DNA of 64,000 bases from Ahrensia sp. Its GTDB lineage: Bacteria; Pseudomonadota; Alphaproteobacteria; Rhizobiales; Rhizobiaceae. The stretch covers positions 124,001-188,000 of the forward strand of contig JAPPOQ010000015.1 in assembly GCA_028817895.1 (NCBI GenBank), read 5' to 3'. Positions 1 through 8,425 of this stretch are shown piece by piece (the first letter of the stretch is position 1; each line of letters begins with the position of its first letter). Below the pieces are notes generated by a model. That model was not told the origin of the DNA. It saw only the letters and a list, made by a program, of their open reading frames with translations, and ran no database searches. The translations under genes and the position numbers were made by a program.

Positions 1-348
1 GCCATCAATGGTTATGATCCGGTCGCCTATTTCAAGCAGAATGCACCAGTGGAAGGCTCGGCAGACTACACAACGCTTTATAAGGGCGTAACGTGGCGGT
101 TCTCATCGGCGGAAAATCGCGATCTGTTTATCGCTGACCCGGAAAAATATGAGCCCCAATATGGCGGCTACTGCGCCTATGCCGTTGCCAAAAATCAGCT
201 TGCGAAGACGGAGCCGGACGCTTTCTCGATTGTTGATGGAAAGCTCTATCTGAATTTTGACAAGCCGGTGCGCAGCATCTGGGAAGCCGAAAAAGGCTCC
301 TTCATCGTGCAGGGCGATGCCAATTGGCCCGATCTGAATCCTGGCTGA
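1..348 (+). CDS. YHS domain protein (5' end cut off by window)
   Basis: The reading frame is open from the first base and gives about 115 residues ending at TGA 346-348; the true start lies outside the window. The N-terminal part reads AINGYDPVAYF, the usual opening of YHS-domain proteins, followed by aromatic and Cys residues (YGGYCAYAVA) typical of that fold. YHS domains are small, often periplasmic or lipoprotein-like modules suspected of metal binding; the exact function is unknown. An internal ATG at 49 is not the start because the conserved motif lies upstream of it. The next gene is convergent. Confidence 0.85.
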   Translation, partial: AINGYDPVAYFKQNAPVEGSADYTTLYKGVTWRFSSAENRDLFIADPEKYEPQYGGYCAYAVAKNQLAKTEPDAFSIVDGKLYLNFDKPVRSIWEAEKGSFIVQGDANWPDLNPG

Positions 349-396
349 GCACATAATCAAAGGGCATGGGCTTTCAACCACGCACGAGGCATACAC

Positions 397-416
397 GATG
401 GGCCTTGTGGCCCGTC
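397..416. other. Hairpin between convergent genes
   Basis: Eight base pairs (GATGGGCC with GGCCCGTC, one G-T pair) close a TTGT loop in the 126-base gap between the YHS gene and the convergent DUF2853 gene. There is no T-run on either side, so it could be a transcript-end stabiliser but is not a classical intrinsic terminator. Confidence 0.35.
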
Positions 417-474
417 ATCACGACAAACGCGATCAGGTGCTTGTCAGCGCGCGGTGCTGCTGATGGCCCTGCAC

Positions 475-816
475 CTAACTGTAAACGCTGGCCTTTTTGA
501 AGTGCTTGACCAGCAGATAGTAGAAGACCGCACGAAACTTCGAGCGATTTGAGCGGCCATACTGCTCGACGCAGGCGTCAAGACCTTCATCAAGCTTTGG
601 ACCGTCAGCCAGACCGAGCTTCTTGATAAGAAAGTTCTTCTTGATGCGTTCCATCTCTTCCTTGTCGCCCGCCGAAACTTTCTCGGCATCCGCCTTGTAG
701 ATTGTTGGGCCGCACCCTTTGGTCACGGCGCGCATCAAAGCCGCATCGGGCTCCGTGCCAATCTTCTTTTTGTGGTCGTCGATATATTTGGCGACTTTCT
801 CGTCAAGCTTGCTCAT
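475..816 (-). CDS. DUF2853 family protein
   Basis: This 113-residue, lysine-rich soluble protein has no signal peptide. I set the start at ATG 816 (MSKLDEKVAKYIDD) because an AAGGA ribosome site lies just upstream; the frame stays open 12 codons further. The sequence pattern (KYIDDHKKKIG, CGPTIYKADAEKVS, AVFYYLLVKHF) matches my recollection of DUF2853, a small family of unknown function found in alphaproteobacteria and some other bacteria. It is transcribed away from thyA, and nothing in the context suggests a specific role. Confidence 0.75.
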   Translation of the reverse strand: MSKLDEKVAKYIDDHKKKIGTEPDAALMRAVTKGCGPTIYKADAEKVSAGDKEEMERIKKNFLIKKLGLADGPKLDEGLDACVEQYGRSNRSKFRAVFYYLLVKHFKKASVYS

Positions 817-1000
817 TCCTTGATCCTGTTTCGCTTTGTCTGTTTGGCACAATTCGATGAAACGCAGGGCACTGGCGCAAAGGGGTAAAGGGCAAGGCGG
901 GCAGCGTCCAGCGTAAACTTGTGGACATCCACGGCTTTGCCGCGCTGCGGATCGTGAAATGCTTCATTTTGCCCTGTGATTCCACAATCCGGCGCAGCTC

Positions 1001-1795
1001 ATGCAGCAATATCTCGACCTTCTGAAACGGGTGCTGGAGACCGGAGTTGACCGCGGCGACCGGACGGGCACGGGCACGCGCTCCATCTTTGGTCATCAGA
1101 TACGCTTTGATCTGGAGGCGGGATTTCCCGTGCTGACGACCAAAAAGCTGCATCTGAAATCAATTATCCACGAATTGCTTTGGTTTCTTCAGGGGTCTTC
1201 CAACATCGCCTATTTGAAACGAAACGGTGTTTCGATCTGGGATGAATGGGCCGACGATCAGGGCGAACTTGGCCCGGTTTACGGGGTTCAGTGGCGTTCG
1301 TGGCCAACTGCCAATGGCGGTTCGCTCGATCAGATTGAGGCGCTGTTGCATCAGATCAAAACCAATCCGAATTCGCGACGGCTCATCGTGTCTGCCTGGA
1401 ACCCGGCTTTGGTGGACGACATGGCATTGCCGCCATGCCACTGTCTGTTCCAGTTCCATGTTGCTGAGGGCAAGCTCTCCTGCCAGTTGTATCAGCGCTC
1501 CGGTGACATATTCCTGGGCGTCCCCTTTAACATCGCTTCCTATGCCCTGCTAACGATGATGATCGCGCAGGTCTGCGAGCTGCAACCGGGCGAATTCGTG
1601 CACACGCTGGGAGACGCGCATCTGTATCACAATCACTTTGAGCAGGCGCGCGAACAGCTGGCACGCCAGCCGGGGACGTTGCCGACACTTCATATGGACC
1701 CATCTGTGGACGATCTCTTTGCCTTCCGCTTCGAGCATTTTGAACTGCGCGGCTACGAGCCGCAGCCGCATATCAAGGCCCCGGTTGCGGTGTGA
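1001..1795 (+). CDS. thyA: Thymidylate synthase
   Basis: ThyA converts dUMP to dTMP using 5,10-methylenetetrahydrofolate, producing dihydrofolate in the cytosol. The protein has 264 residues, the same length as the E. coli enzyme. The catalytic cysteine is C146 in the [10 protein letters not shown] motif; the dUMP-binding arginine (DRTGTGT near residue 20) and the [11 protein letters not shown] segment (residues 125-134) are present. The stop codon overlaps the GTG start of folA by 4 bases, so the two are translationally coupled. This is sensible because ThyA makes the dihydrofolate that FolA recycles. The Shine-Dalgarno sequence before ATG 1001 is weak. Confidence 0.98.
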   Translation: MQQYLDLLKRVLETGVDRGDRTGTGTRSIFGHQIRFDLEAGFPVLTTKKLHLKSIIHELLWFLQGSSNIAYLKRNGVSIWDEWADDQGELGPVYGVQWRSWPTANGGSLDQIEALLHQIKTNPNSRRLIVSAWNPALVDDMALPPCHCLFQFHVAEGKLSCQLYQRSGDIFLGVPFNIASYALLTMMIAQVCELQPGEFVHTLGDAHLYHNHFEQAREQLARQPGTLPTLHMDPSVDDLFAFRFEHFELRGYEPQPHIKAPVAV

Positions 1796-2307
1796 CTACG
1801 CCTCTCTCAATCGTTGTTGCTGCGGCGGATAATGATGTCATCGGAGCGGATGGCGATATGCCGTGGCGGTTGTCGACGGACCTGAAGCGCTTCAAGCGGC
1901 TGACCTTGGGTAAGCCTATGATCATGGGCCGCAAGACGTTTGAGGCAATCGGAAAGCCCTTGCCCGGTCGTGTTTCAATCGTTGTGACACGTGACCGAGG
2001 CTGGCAAGCGCAGGGCGCCGTGGTTGCCAGCAGCATTGATATGGCGGTTGATCTGGCGCGCCAGCTTGCGGCGGCGCAAGGCGTCGATGAGGTCTGCGTG
2101 GTTGGTGGTGGCCAGATTTACGAGACGCTTCTGCCGCAAAGCGACGTGCTTCACGTGACGCGGGTTCATGTGACGCCGGATGGTGATACGACTTTTCCAG
2201 CAATCGATCCCGATGATTGGTCGCTTCAGCATGAAGAGCCCGTTCCGGCGTCGGAATCAGACAGCGCGGCGACGACCTATCGCATCTATCGCAGACGGGC
2301 GCGTTGA
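1792..2307 (+). CDS. folA: Dihydrofolate reductase
   Basis: FolA reduces dihydrofolate to tetrahydrofolate with NADPH. It starts at GTG 1792 inside the thyA stop (GTGA overlap), giving 171 residues. The substrate pocket acidic residue is D30 ([10 protein letters not shown]), preceded by the loop [12 protein letters not shown]. The NADPH-binding segments [11 protein letters not shown] and VVGGGQIY are also clear. It forms an operon with thyA. The ATG-like starts inside the gene are too far into the fold to be used. Confidence 0.97.
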   Translation: MTTPLSIVVAAADNDVIGADGDMPWRLSTDLKRFKRLTLGKPMIMGRKTFEAIGKPLPGRVSIVVTRDRGWQAQGAVVASSIDMAVDLARQLAAAQGVDEVCVVGGGQIYETLLPQSDVLHVTRVHVTPDGDTTFPAIDPDDWSLQHEEPVPASESDSAATTYRIYRRRAR

Positions 2308-2406
2308 AAGGGCGTATTGGCGACCCTATAACAGCCAAAACCATTCATGCGCTGGTGCAACCAAGAGCACCAAAATCAGCGCAACCCCTTAAGGCGAGGA
2401 GCCTCT

Positions 2407-3567
2407 ATGCCCTGGAGCAATCAGACCGGCGGTGGCCGTTCCAATGGAAGCAGCAATGGCGGTGGAGGCCCCTGGGGCCAACCCCCGCGCGGTCCGCAAC
2501 GCCCTTCCGGTGGGGGCGGTGGCGGTGGTGGCGGAGGTCCCCAGCCACCCGATCTTGAAGAATTGCTGCGCCGTGGTCAGGACAGCATCAAGAAAGTCAT
2601 TCCGGGCGGCGGAAGCGGCGGCATCGGTGGTGGGTTTTCGCCGATAGCCTGGGGCTTCATCGCTTTGGCTGCGATCGGTGTGTATTTCTACGCCTCCGCC
2701 TATCAGGTTGACGCGAACGAAGTTGGGATCGAACTGGTATTCGGTGAACCCAAGCAAGACGTTTCCCAGCCGGGACTGCATTTCGCGTTCTGGCCGTTTG
2801 AAACCGTCGAGAAGGTTCAGATCGTCGAGCGCCAGGCCCAGATTGGCAGTACGGGCCGCGGTGGTTCACGCGAAGGGCTGATGCTGTCGGGCGACCAGAA
2901 CATTGTCGATGTGTCTTTTTCGATCCTCTACAGTGTCGACAACATCAACGACTTTCTTTTCAACGTTCGTGAACCCACCGACATGGTGGCGGAAGTCGGC
3001 GAAAGCGCCATGCGTGAAGTTGTGGGCCGGCGCCCCGCGCAGGATATCTTCCGCGACGACCGTTCGGGCATCGAGTCGGAAGTTTTGCAGATTACGCAAG
3101 CTACGTTGAACGAATATGGCGCCGGTATCGCTATTCGTGCCATTTCCATCGAGGATGCCGCGCCGCCCGCCGAAGTGGCTGACGCCTTCGAGGAAGTGCA
3201 GCGCGCCGAGCAGGACGAAGACCGTTTGCAGGAGGAAGCCAATCGCGACCGGAACCGTATTTTGGGTGCCGCCCGTGGTGAGGCTGCGCAGATCCGTGAA
3301 GATGCGGCCGCTTACAAAAACCGTGTCGTGCAGGAAGCCGAGGGTGAGGCGCAGCGCTTCCTTTCGGTTTATGAAGAATATGCCAAGGCGCCGGAAGTGA
3401 CGCGCAAGAGACTGTTCCTTGAAACGATGGAACAGGTTCTGGCCGATTCCAACAAGGTGATCGTGGAGCAAGGCTCGAACGGGCAGGGCGTTGTGCCTTA
3501 CCTGCCGCTGACCGAGATTCAGCGGCGCCAGACCTCCGGCAACACCAACACGACAAATGGGAACTGA
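2407..3567 (+). CDS. hflK: HflK, membrane subunit of the FtsH-modulating HflKC complex
   Basis: HflK and HflC form a large ring of SPFH (band 7) proteins that surrounds the FtsH protease in the inner membrane and tunes its access to substrates. This copy has 386 residues: a Gly/Pro/Asn-rich cytosolic N-terminus (residues 1-60), one membrane segment (about 78-95), the SPFH domain, and a long charged helix (AEQDEDRLQEEANRDRN) facing the periplasm. The start is ATG 2407 after GGCGAGGA; the frame is open 20 codons upstream but those codons look non-coding. hflC follows after 6 bases. Confidence 0.95.
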   Translation: MPWSNQTGGGRSNGSSNGGGGPWGQPPRGPQRPSGGGGGGGGGGPQPPDLEELLRRGQDSIKKVIPGGGSGGIGGGFSPIAWGFIALAAIGVYFYASAYQVDANEVGIELVFGEPKQDVSQPGLHFAFWPFETVEKVQIVERQAQIGSTGRGGSREGLMLSGDQNIVDVSFSILYSVDNINDFLFNVREPTDMVAEVGESAMREVVGRRPAQDIFRDDRSGIESEVLQITQATLNEYGAGIAIRAISIEDAAPPAEVADAFEEVQRAEQDEDRLQEEANRDRNRILGAARGEAAQIREDAAAYKNRVVQEAEGEAQRFLSVYEEYAKAPEVTRKRLFLETMEQVLADSNKVIVEQGSNGQGVVPYLPLTEIQRRQTSGNTNTTNGN

Positions 3568-3573
3568 TCGATC

Positions 3574-4491
3574 ATGAGCAATCGTCTAGCAGCTGTTCTG
3601 GCCGGTCTGGCCGTCATTCTTATCATCGTCTGGTCGTCGCTATTCGTGGTGAATGAGCGCGAGCAGGCCATTGTCCTGCGCTTCGGCGAGATCCAACGCG
3701 TTATCGAAAAACCCGGCGTTTACGCCAAACTGCCGTTCAGCGTGTTCGGAATCGACACATTGCAGAAGGTGGAAGATCGTCTGCTTCGCCTCGATCTGCC
3801 GGATCTGCGTGTTCAGGTGTCGGGCGGTAAGTTCTACGACGTAGATGCGTTTTTGACCTATAAGATCGAAAATCCGCGGGTATTCCGAGAGCAGGCTTCG
3901 GCCTCGCTTCAGCAGGCCGAGACCCGATTGAGCACGCGATTTGATTCGGCTCTGCGACAAACCTATGGCCGTCGTGGCTTTGAGGCTGCTTTGTCTGAAG
4001 AACGGTCCGCCATGATGCGTGAAGTTCGCGACCAGCTGCGTCCGGCCGCAGAAGCGCTTGGTATCTCCATTGAGGATGTCCGTATTCGCCGGACTGATCT
4101 AACGCAGGAGGTTTCAAAGCAGACTTATGAACGCATGCAGGCTGAGCGTTTTGCTGAAGCTGAACGACTGCGTGCACGGGGTTCGGAAGCTGCACGTCGC
4201 ATTCGCGCCGCTGCGAACCGTCAGGTGATCGAGATCAAGGCTGAGGCTCAACGTGAGGCCGAGGTGCTGCGCGGTGAGGGTGAAGGCGAGCGTAATGCGA
4301 TTTTTGCCGATGCGTTCAATCGAGACCCCAACTTCTTCGAGTTTTACCGCTCCATGGCGGCCTACAGAAAAGCGCTTGAAAATTCGGGGACCACGATGGT
4401 TCTGTCGCCCAATTCCGAGTTCTTCCGCTTTTTCCAAGATGCTCAAGGCGACCTCTCCGGCGGCGCAGCCGCACCGGCTGCTTCCAACTGA
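3574..4491 (+). CDS. hflC: HflC, partner of HflK
   Basis: This 305-residue protein has an N-terminal membrane anchor (residues 5-24, VLAGLAVILIIVWSSLFVV), then the SPFH domain (EREQAIVLRFGEIQRV) and a long Ala/Glu/Arg-rich coiled helix (residues 190-250) that assembles with HflK. It is the second gene of an operon with hflK (6-base gap) and is followed by the DUF2065 gene. The conserved order hflK-hflC-DUF2065-Do protease suggests a membrane protein quality-control unit. Confidence 0.96.
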   Translation: MSNRLAAVLAGLAVILIIVWSSLFVVNEREQAIVLRFGEIQRVIEKPGVYAKLPFSVFGIDTLQKVEDRLLRLDLPDLRVQVSGGKFYDVDAFLTYKIENPRVFREQASASLQQAETRLSTRFDSALRQTYGRRGFEAALSEERSAMMREVRDQLRPAAEALGISIEDVRIRRTDLTQEVSKQTYERMQAERFAEAERLRARGSEAARRIRAAANRQVIEIKAEAQREAEVLRGEGEGERNAIFADAFNRDPNFFEFYRSMAAYRKALENSGTTMVLSPNSEFFRFFQDAQGDLSGGAAAPAASN

Positions 4492-4527
4492 GTGTCGCGC
4501 TGCAAAACCTGACGCGGCAGTCCTTGG

Positions 4528-4713
4528 ATGTGGGAGTTGGTCGCCATTGTTGGCGTCTTCATTGCGATCGAGGGCGCGCTTTATGCTGGCGCGCCCGGCT
4601 TTGCCAAACGTATGGCGGCGGAAGTCGTAAAAATGGATGAGGCAGACTTACGCAAGGGCGGCGTCATTGCGCTTGTCCTCGGCTTCACTTTGGTCTGGTT
4701 CATCAAAGGGTGA
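4528..4713 (+). CDS. DUF2065 family small membrane protein
   Basis: This 61-residue protein has two predicted membrane helices (residues 3-20 and 45-59) joined by a charged loop (KRMAAEVVKMDEADLRKG). The sequence pattern is that of DUF2065, a small family regularly found just downstream of hflC in proteobacteria. Its function is unknown; co-location suggests it works with HflKC. The start is ATG 4528 (MWELVAIVG), 36 bases after hflC. Confidence 0.8.
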   Translation: MWELVAIVGVFIAIEGALYAGAPGFAKRMAAEVVKMDEADLRKGGVIALVLGFTLVWFIKG

Positions 4714-4860
4714 GCTGTGGAGGGCGAACCGAAGCTTTTGTCACCATTAATTGTCTGTCACATGGAGCCAGACATTCGCATTGCGCGTTGTGTGCTGGTA
4801 CAGATGCATACAGCGTGCGACAGAGGCGCGATTTGATGGAATTTTGGGGTGAATGACGCG

Positions 4861-6336
4861 ATGAAGCTTGGCAAAACTCTCTGCATTGGTCTGCTGGCAC
4901 TGTTTGTGGCTGCATCGACACAGAATCTGTGGGTTCAAGGCGGCTTGGTCCGCAGCGCCCATGCAGCGGCCGGGCCAGCTTCCGTTGCCGATCTGGCCGA
5001 TAGTTTGATCGGTGCTGTGGTCAATATCTCGACGTCGCAGAGCGTTTCGGGGGGCAGCGGAGGGGCGCCGCGCCCGCAAGTGCCCGAAGGCTCGCCATTT
5101 CAGGACTTTTTCGACGAGTTTTTCCGGCAACAGGAACGCGGCACGCCACGCCAGCGCAACAGACGTGCGCAATCTCTCGGGTCCGGCTTTGTCATCGACC
5201 CTTCTGGCATCGTCATCACCAACAATCACGTCATTGCAGACGCTGACGAAATTCGCGTTGAGTTCACCGACGGCTCCGAACTCACCGCTGAGGTCATCGG
5301 CACAGACCCGAAAACCGATATCGCTGTGCTGAAAGTGGATTCGGAGAAACCCTTGCAGGCTGTGCCCTTTGGCAGGTCCGCCAGCGCCCGCGTAGGCGAC
5401 TGGGTGATGGCAATCGGCAATCCGTTTGGTCAGGGCTCTTCGGTGTCGCTTGGCATCGTATCGGCCATCAACCGCGACATACGATCGGGTCCCTATGACG
5501 CGTTCATCCAGACGGATGCGGCAATCAACAGGGGTAACTCCGGTGGCCCGCTGTTCAATATGGATGGCGAAGTGATCGGCATCAACACGGCCATCATTTC
5601 ACCCTCGGGTGGTTCGATTGGCCTTGGCTTTTCGGTGCCTTCTGATCTGGCTGTGAACGTCATTCAGCAGCTTCGCGAGTTCGGTGAGACTCGTCGCGGT
5701 TGGCTTGGCGTGTCGATTCAGCCGGTCACGGATGATATTGCCGAAAGCCTGGGTATGAGCCTCGCGCGCGGCGCATTGGTGGCCGGGATGACACCCAAGG
5801 GACCGGCGGAAAATTCAGGCATCGAGACGGGTGACGTCATTTTGCGTTTTGATGGCAAGGGCATCAATCAGATGCGTGATCTGCCGCGCATTGTTGCCGA
5901 AACGCCGGTTGGCAAAACCGTGGACGTTGTGGTTCGCCGCAAAGGCAAGCGCCAGACGATTTCCGTGACGCTTGGTCGGCTTGAAGATGGTGAGAAGCAG
6001 ATCGCCGGCAATCAGGGCGAGACTGACGAGGACAAGCCCGTCGTGGCTCTCGGTATGACCTTTGGTGAACTGACTGACGAAGCGCGTGCGGGACTGAAAA
6101 TCGGCGATGACGTTGAAGGTGCACTCGTTGTCGCGGTTGAGGCCGGGTCGGTCGCCGCAGAAAAGGGCATCGTCGCCAATTCGGTGATTTCCGAGATCGG
6201 TCAGGAAGCTGTGTCGTCTCCTGCCGATGTCGAAAAGCGGCTCGATGCGCTGAAAAAGGAAGGTCGCACCAAGGCGCTTATGCTGGTTGCGGCACCAGAT
6301 GGGCAGTTGAGCTTCGTCGTGCTTTCGCTGGAATAG
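4861..6336 (+). CDS. Do/DegP-type periplasmic serine protease
   Basis: This is an HtrA-family protease and chaperone of the envelope. With the start at ATG 4861 it has 491 residues; a GGGGTG ribosome site spans 4846-4851. A GTG at 4849 is the alternative start. The order is signal peptide (residues 1-36, ending SAHA), trypsin-like domain with catalytic H123 (NNHVIAD), D153 (KTDIAVLKVD) and S227 (GNSGGPLFN), then two PDZ domains (about 275-365 and 395-485). It substitutes for DegP/MucD-type proteases. It follows the hflKC operon after 147 bases, so it may have its own promoter, and it converges on serB. Confidence 0.93.
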   Translation: MKLGKTLCIGLLALFVAASTQNLWVQGGLVRSAHAAAGPASVADLADSLIGAVVNISTSQSVSGGSGGAPRPQVPEGSPFQDFFDEFFRQQERGTPRQRNRRAQSLGSGFVIDPSGIVITNNHVIADADEIRVEFTDGSELTAEVIGTDPKTDIAVLKVDSEKPLQAVPFGRSASARVGDWVMAIGNPFGQGSSVSLGIVSAINRDIRSGPYDAFIQTDAAINRGNSGGPLFNMDGEVIGINTAIISPSGGSIGLGFSVPSDLAVNVIQQLREFGETRRGWLGVSIQPVTDDIAESLGMSLARGALVAGMTPKGPAENSGIETGDVILRFDGKGINQMRDLPRIVAETPVGKTVDVVVRRKGKRQTISVTLGRLEDGEKQIAGNQGETDEDKPVVALGMTFGELTDEARAGLKIGDDVEGALVVAVEAGSVAAEKGIVANSVISEIGQEAVSSPADVEKRLDALKKEGRTKALMLVAAPDGQLSFVVLSLE

Positions 6337-6351
6337 GTCCGAGAGTTCCGA

Positions 6352-7251
6352 CTACGAAACAAAGTCGGCCTTGCGATAGCCCTGAATGTAAAGCAGGGCT
6401 GTGAGGTCACCATGATCGATGCGGATGTCGGCCTGCTCGGCCACAATCGGCTTTGCGTGCAGCGCGACGCCAGCTCCGGCCAGCGCAAGCATGTCGAGAT
6501 CGTTGGCGCCATCGCCCACCGCGATAAAGTCGTCTGCGGAGATGGCGCGTTCTTTTGCGATTTCACGCAGTGCCACGGCTTTTGCTTCGCGCCCCAGAAT
6601 GGGCGGGATGGCCTTGCCGGTCAGTAGGCCGTTACTCACATCCAGCGTGTTGGCGCGATGCTCGTCAAAGCCAAGCTGCTCGGCGATGGCAGAGGTGAAA
6701 TGGGTAAATCCGCCTGAGACCAGCGCACAATAGGCACCATTCGCCTTCATGGTGGCGACTAGCGTTTTGGCCCCGGGCATGTGTTCGATACGCGTGGTCA
6801 GCACCCGGTCGATTATGGATGTCGGCTGTCCGGCGAGCAGGCCCAAGCGTTCTCTTTGCGCCGGTTCAAACTCAATTTCTCCACGCATCGCTCTTGCCGT
6901 GATATCCGCGATCTGTTCTCCGATTCCGGCTTCTGCTGCCAGTTCATCGATGCATTCCTGCTGGATCATGGTGGAATCCATGTCCGCAATCAGCGCTTTC
7001 TTGCGCCGGGTCAAAGCGTTTTGAACGACGCAGTCGATGGCTTGACCCGCCAGCACTTCGCGCAGTGTTGCAAGCGCAACCCTCGACGATTGTATTGAGG
7101 AGGGAAGCGGAATATCGCAGGCAATGCCGTCAGCGAGAAAATAAACGGCGCTGGCGTTCACCGCCTTGCGGGCCTGCTCGGCAATTTCGGACGTGATGAC
7201 GGGCTGAGCGGGATTGGCGATCAGCGTGGCGACGTGGTCGTCAAGGCTCAT
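6352..7251 (-). CDS. serB: Phosphoserine phosphatase
   Basis: SerB performs the last step of serine biosynthesis, hydrolysing phosphoserine. The 299-residue protein belongs to the HAD superfamily: nucleophile D90 and acid D92 in ADMDSTM, Ser in LVSGGFTHF, and the metal site VGDGANDLDML. The N-terminal 75 residues form a small ACT-like regulatory region. I chose ATG 7251 (MSLDDHV); the frame is open to 7389, but that extension would run through miaA on the other strand. Only 25 bases separate it from the divergent miaA start, so the two genes share a very compact promoter region or lie within each other's leaders. Confidence 0.95.
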   Translation of the reverse strand: MSLDDHVATLIANPAQPVITSEIAEQARKAVNASAVYFLADGIACDIPLPSSIQSSRVALATLREVLAGQAIDCVVQNALTRRKKALIADMDSTMIQQECIDELAAEAGIGEQIADITARAMRGEIEFEPAQRERLGLLAGQPTSIIDRVLTTRIEHMPGAKTLVATMKANGAYCALVSGGFTHFTSAIAEQLGFDEHRANTLDVSNGLLTGKAIPPILGREAKAVALREIAKERAISADDFIAVGDGANDLDMLALAGAGVALHAKPIVAEQADIRIDHGDLTALLYIQGYRKADFVS

Positions 7252-7276
7252 GGGCAACTCATGTGAGGAGAATGGG

Positions 7277-8191
7277 GTGCGCAGACCCGATGTGGTTTTG
7301 ATAGCCGGACCAACTGCCAGCGGCAAGTCGCTGCTGGCGCTTGAGGTAGCGGCACGTATGGATGGCGAGATCATCAATGCCGATTCCATGCAGATCTATG
7401 CTGCTTTGCCAATTCTGACCGCCCAACCTTCGCATGAAGACCAGGCATTGCAGCCGCATCATCTTTATGGGGTCGTGCCGCCCGAAGACAGCTTTTCCGT
7501 CGCAGCTTGGCTGGCGGCAGCGCAGAAAGCCTTGCATGAGGTGCGACGGCGAAATCAGATCGCGATCTTCGTGGGCGGCACCGGGCTCTACTTCAAAGCT
7601 CTGGAACAGGGTTTGGCGGAGGTTCCGCCGATTCCTGACGGCGTGCGGGTACCGATCCGAAAGCGTTTGTCAAGAGAAGGCAGCGAAAAGCTCCATGCAG
7701 AGCTCGCTGGTCGTGACCCGTCTCTCGCGAGGAAGCTGAAACCGGGTGACGGCCATCGCATCGCACGGGCTTTGGAAGTGATGGAGGCGACCGGTCGGTC
7801 GTTGCAGGATTTTCGCCAGGAGGCGCAGTCAACTGCGCTGCTGAATGCGCTGAATACTTTCAAAGTGGCGCTCATGCCGCCGCGTGCGACGCTGCACGAA
7901 CGCATCAATACGCGCAGCGAAGCCATGATGTCCGCCGCGATCATCGATGAGGTGCGTGACCTGCTTGACCGGAACATCGATCCTTCCGCCACCATCATGC
8001 AGGCGATTGGCGTAAAGCCGATTACTGAACATCTGAAGGGCGTTCTGACGCTGGACGAGACGACGGCCCGGTTGCAGGCCGCCACGCGCCAATATGCCAA
8101 ACGCCAATCGACATGGTTTCGCGGCCAACATGGGCCGGACTGGAACCATGTCGAAACCGTTGAAGATGCCTTGGCTCAAATTTGCGGTTGA
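7277..8191 (+). CDS. miaA: tRNA dimethylallyltransferase
   Basis: MiaA adds a dimethylallyl group to A37 of tRNAs that read UNN codons. The protein has 304 residues and opens with the P-loop VVLIAGPTASGKS, then DSMQIYAALPILTAQP (residues 35-50), GGTGLYFKAL, and the basic C-terminal QYAKRQSTWFRGQ tRNA-binding stretch. GTG 7277 is the best start because GAGGAG at 7265-7270 lies at ideal spacing; ATG 7250 is in frame but has no ribosome site. Its 3' end appears to contain the promoter of the ilvB leader. Confidence 0.95.
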   Translation: MRRPDVVLIAGPTASGKSLLALEVAARMDGEIINADSMQIYAALPILTAQPSHEDQALQPHHLYGVVPPEDSFSVAAWLAAAQKALHEVRRRNQIAIFVGGTGLYFKALEQGLAEVPPIPDGVRVPIRKRLSREGSEKLHAELAGRDPSLARKLKPGDGHRIARALEVMEATGRSLQDFRQEAQSTALLNALNTFKVALMPPRATLHERINTRSEAMMSAAIIDEVRDLLDRNIDPSATIMQAIGVKPITEHLKGVLTLDETTARLQAATRQYAKRQSTWFRGQHGPDWNHVETVEDALAQICG

Positions 8192-8215
8192 CGCATGGTC
8201 GAATCGGCGTAATGT
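8188..8215 (+). promoter_or_regulatory. Candidate promoter of the ilvB leader
   Basis: TTGACG at 8188-8193 and TAATGT at 8210-8215 are 16 bases apart, overlapping the end of miaA. This places a start near 8222, just ahead of the leader-peptide ribosome site GAGAGGAG (8226-8233). The -10 match is poor, so this is a suggestion. Confidence 0.4.
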
Positions 8216-8242
8216 CCGCTGCGTTGAGAGGAGTTGCAGCCA

Positions 8243-8299
8243 ATGTGCTCAATGAAGACCATTCTCGTAGTAGGCAGGCGCGTCGGCGCGGTGGGGTAG
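8243..8299 (+). CDS. ilvB leader peptide (attenuator)
   Basis: This 18-codon reading frame, MCSMKTILVVGRRVGAVG, begins at ATG 8243, nine bases after a strong GAGAGGAG site, and ends at TAG 8297. It contains Ile-Leu-Val-Val in a row plus two more valines, exactly the residues made by the downstream pathway. It is followed by competing hairpins and a terminator. Leader peptides of this type control ilv operons in proteobacteria: when charged Ile, Leu or Val tRNA is scarce the ribosome stalls and the terminator does not form. Confidence 0.85.
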   Translation: MCSMKTILVVGRRVGAVG

Positions 8300-8347
8300 C
8301 TCACCGGCAAGGCTGACGCGCGACAGGCTCCCTCGGGGGCCTTTTTT
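8278..8347 (+). terminator. Attenuator with competing stems and intrinsic terminator upstream of ilvB
   Basis: Terminator: GGCTCC (8326-8331), loop CTCG, GGGGCC (8336-8341), then TTTTTT (8342-8347). Upstream stem: GCGCGTCGGC (8278-8287) pairs with GCTGACGCGC (8312-8321), with an inner CGGTG/CACCG stem. Possible antiterminator: GGG (8293-8295) and AGC (8298-8300) pair with GCTCCC (8327-8332), which excludes the terminator. A ribosome stalled on the Ile-Leu-Val-Val codons (8261-8272) would cover the 5' arm at 8278-8287 and favour the antiterminator. The pairings are visible; the mechanism is inferred by analogy. Confidence 0.8.
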
Positions 8348-8425
8348 ATTGGATCAACGAAAACTCAACACCAAAGCCAACTATCACACCGGACAAGACC
8401 AGCAGGACGAGACAGGAACGAAACG

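Noticed and set aside
7252-7389. Longer serB start
   Set aside because: It would overlap the miaA start and P-loop codons; the start at 7251 gives the normal length.
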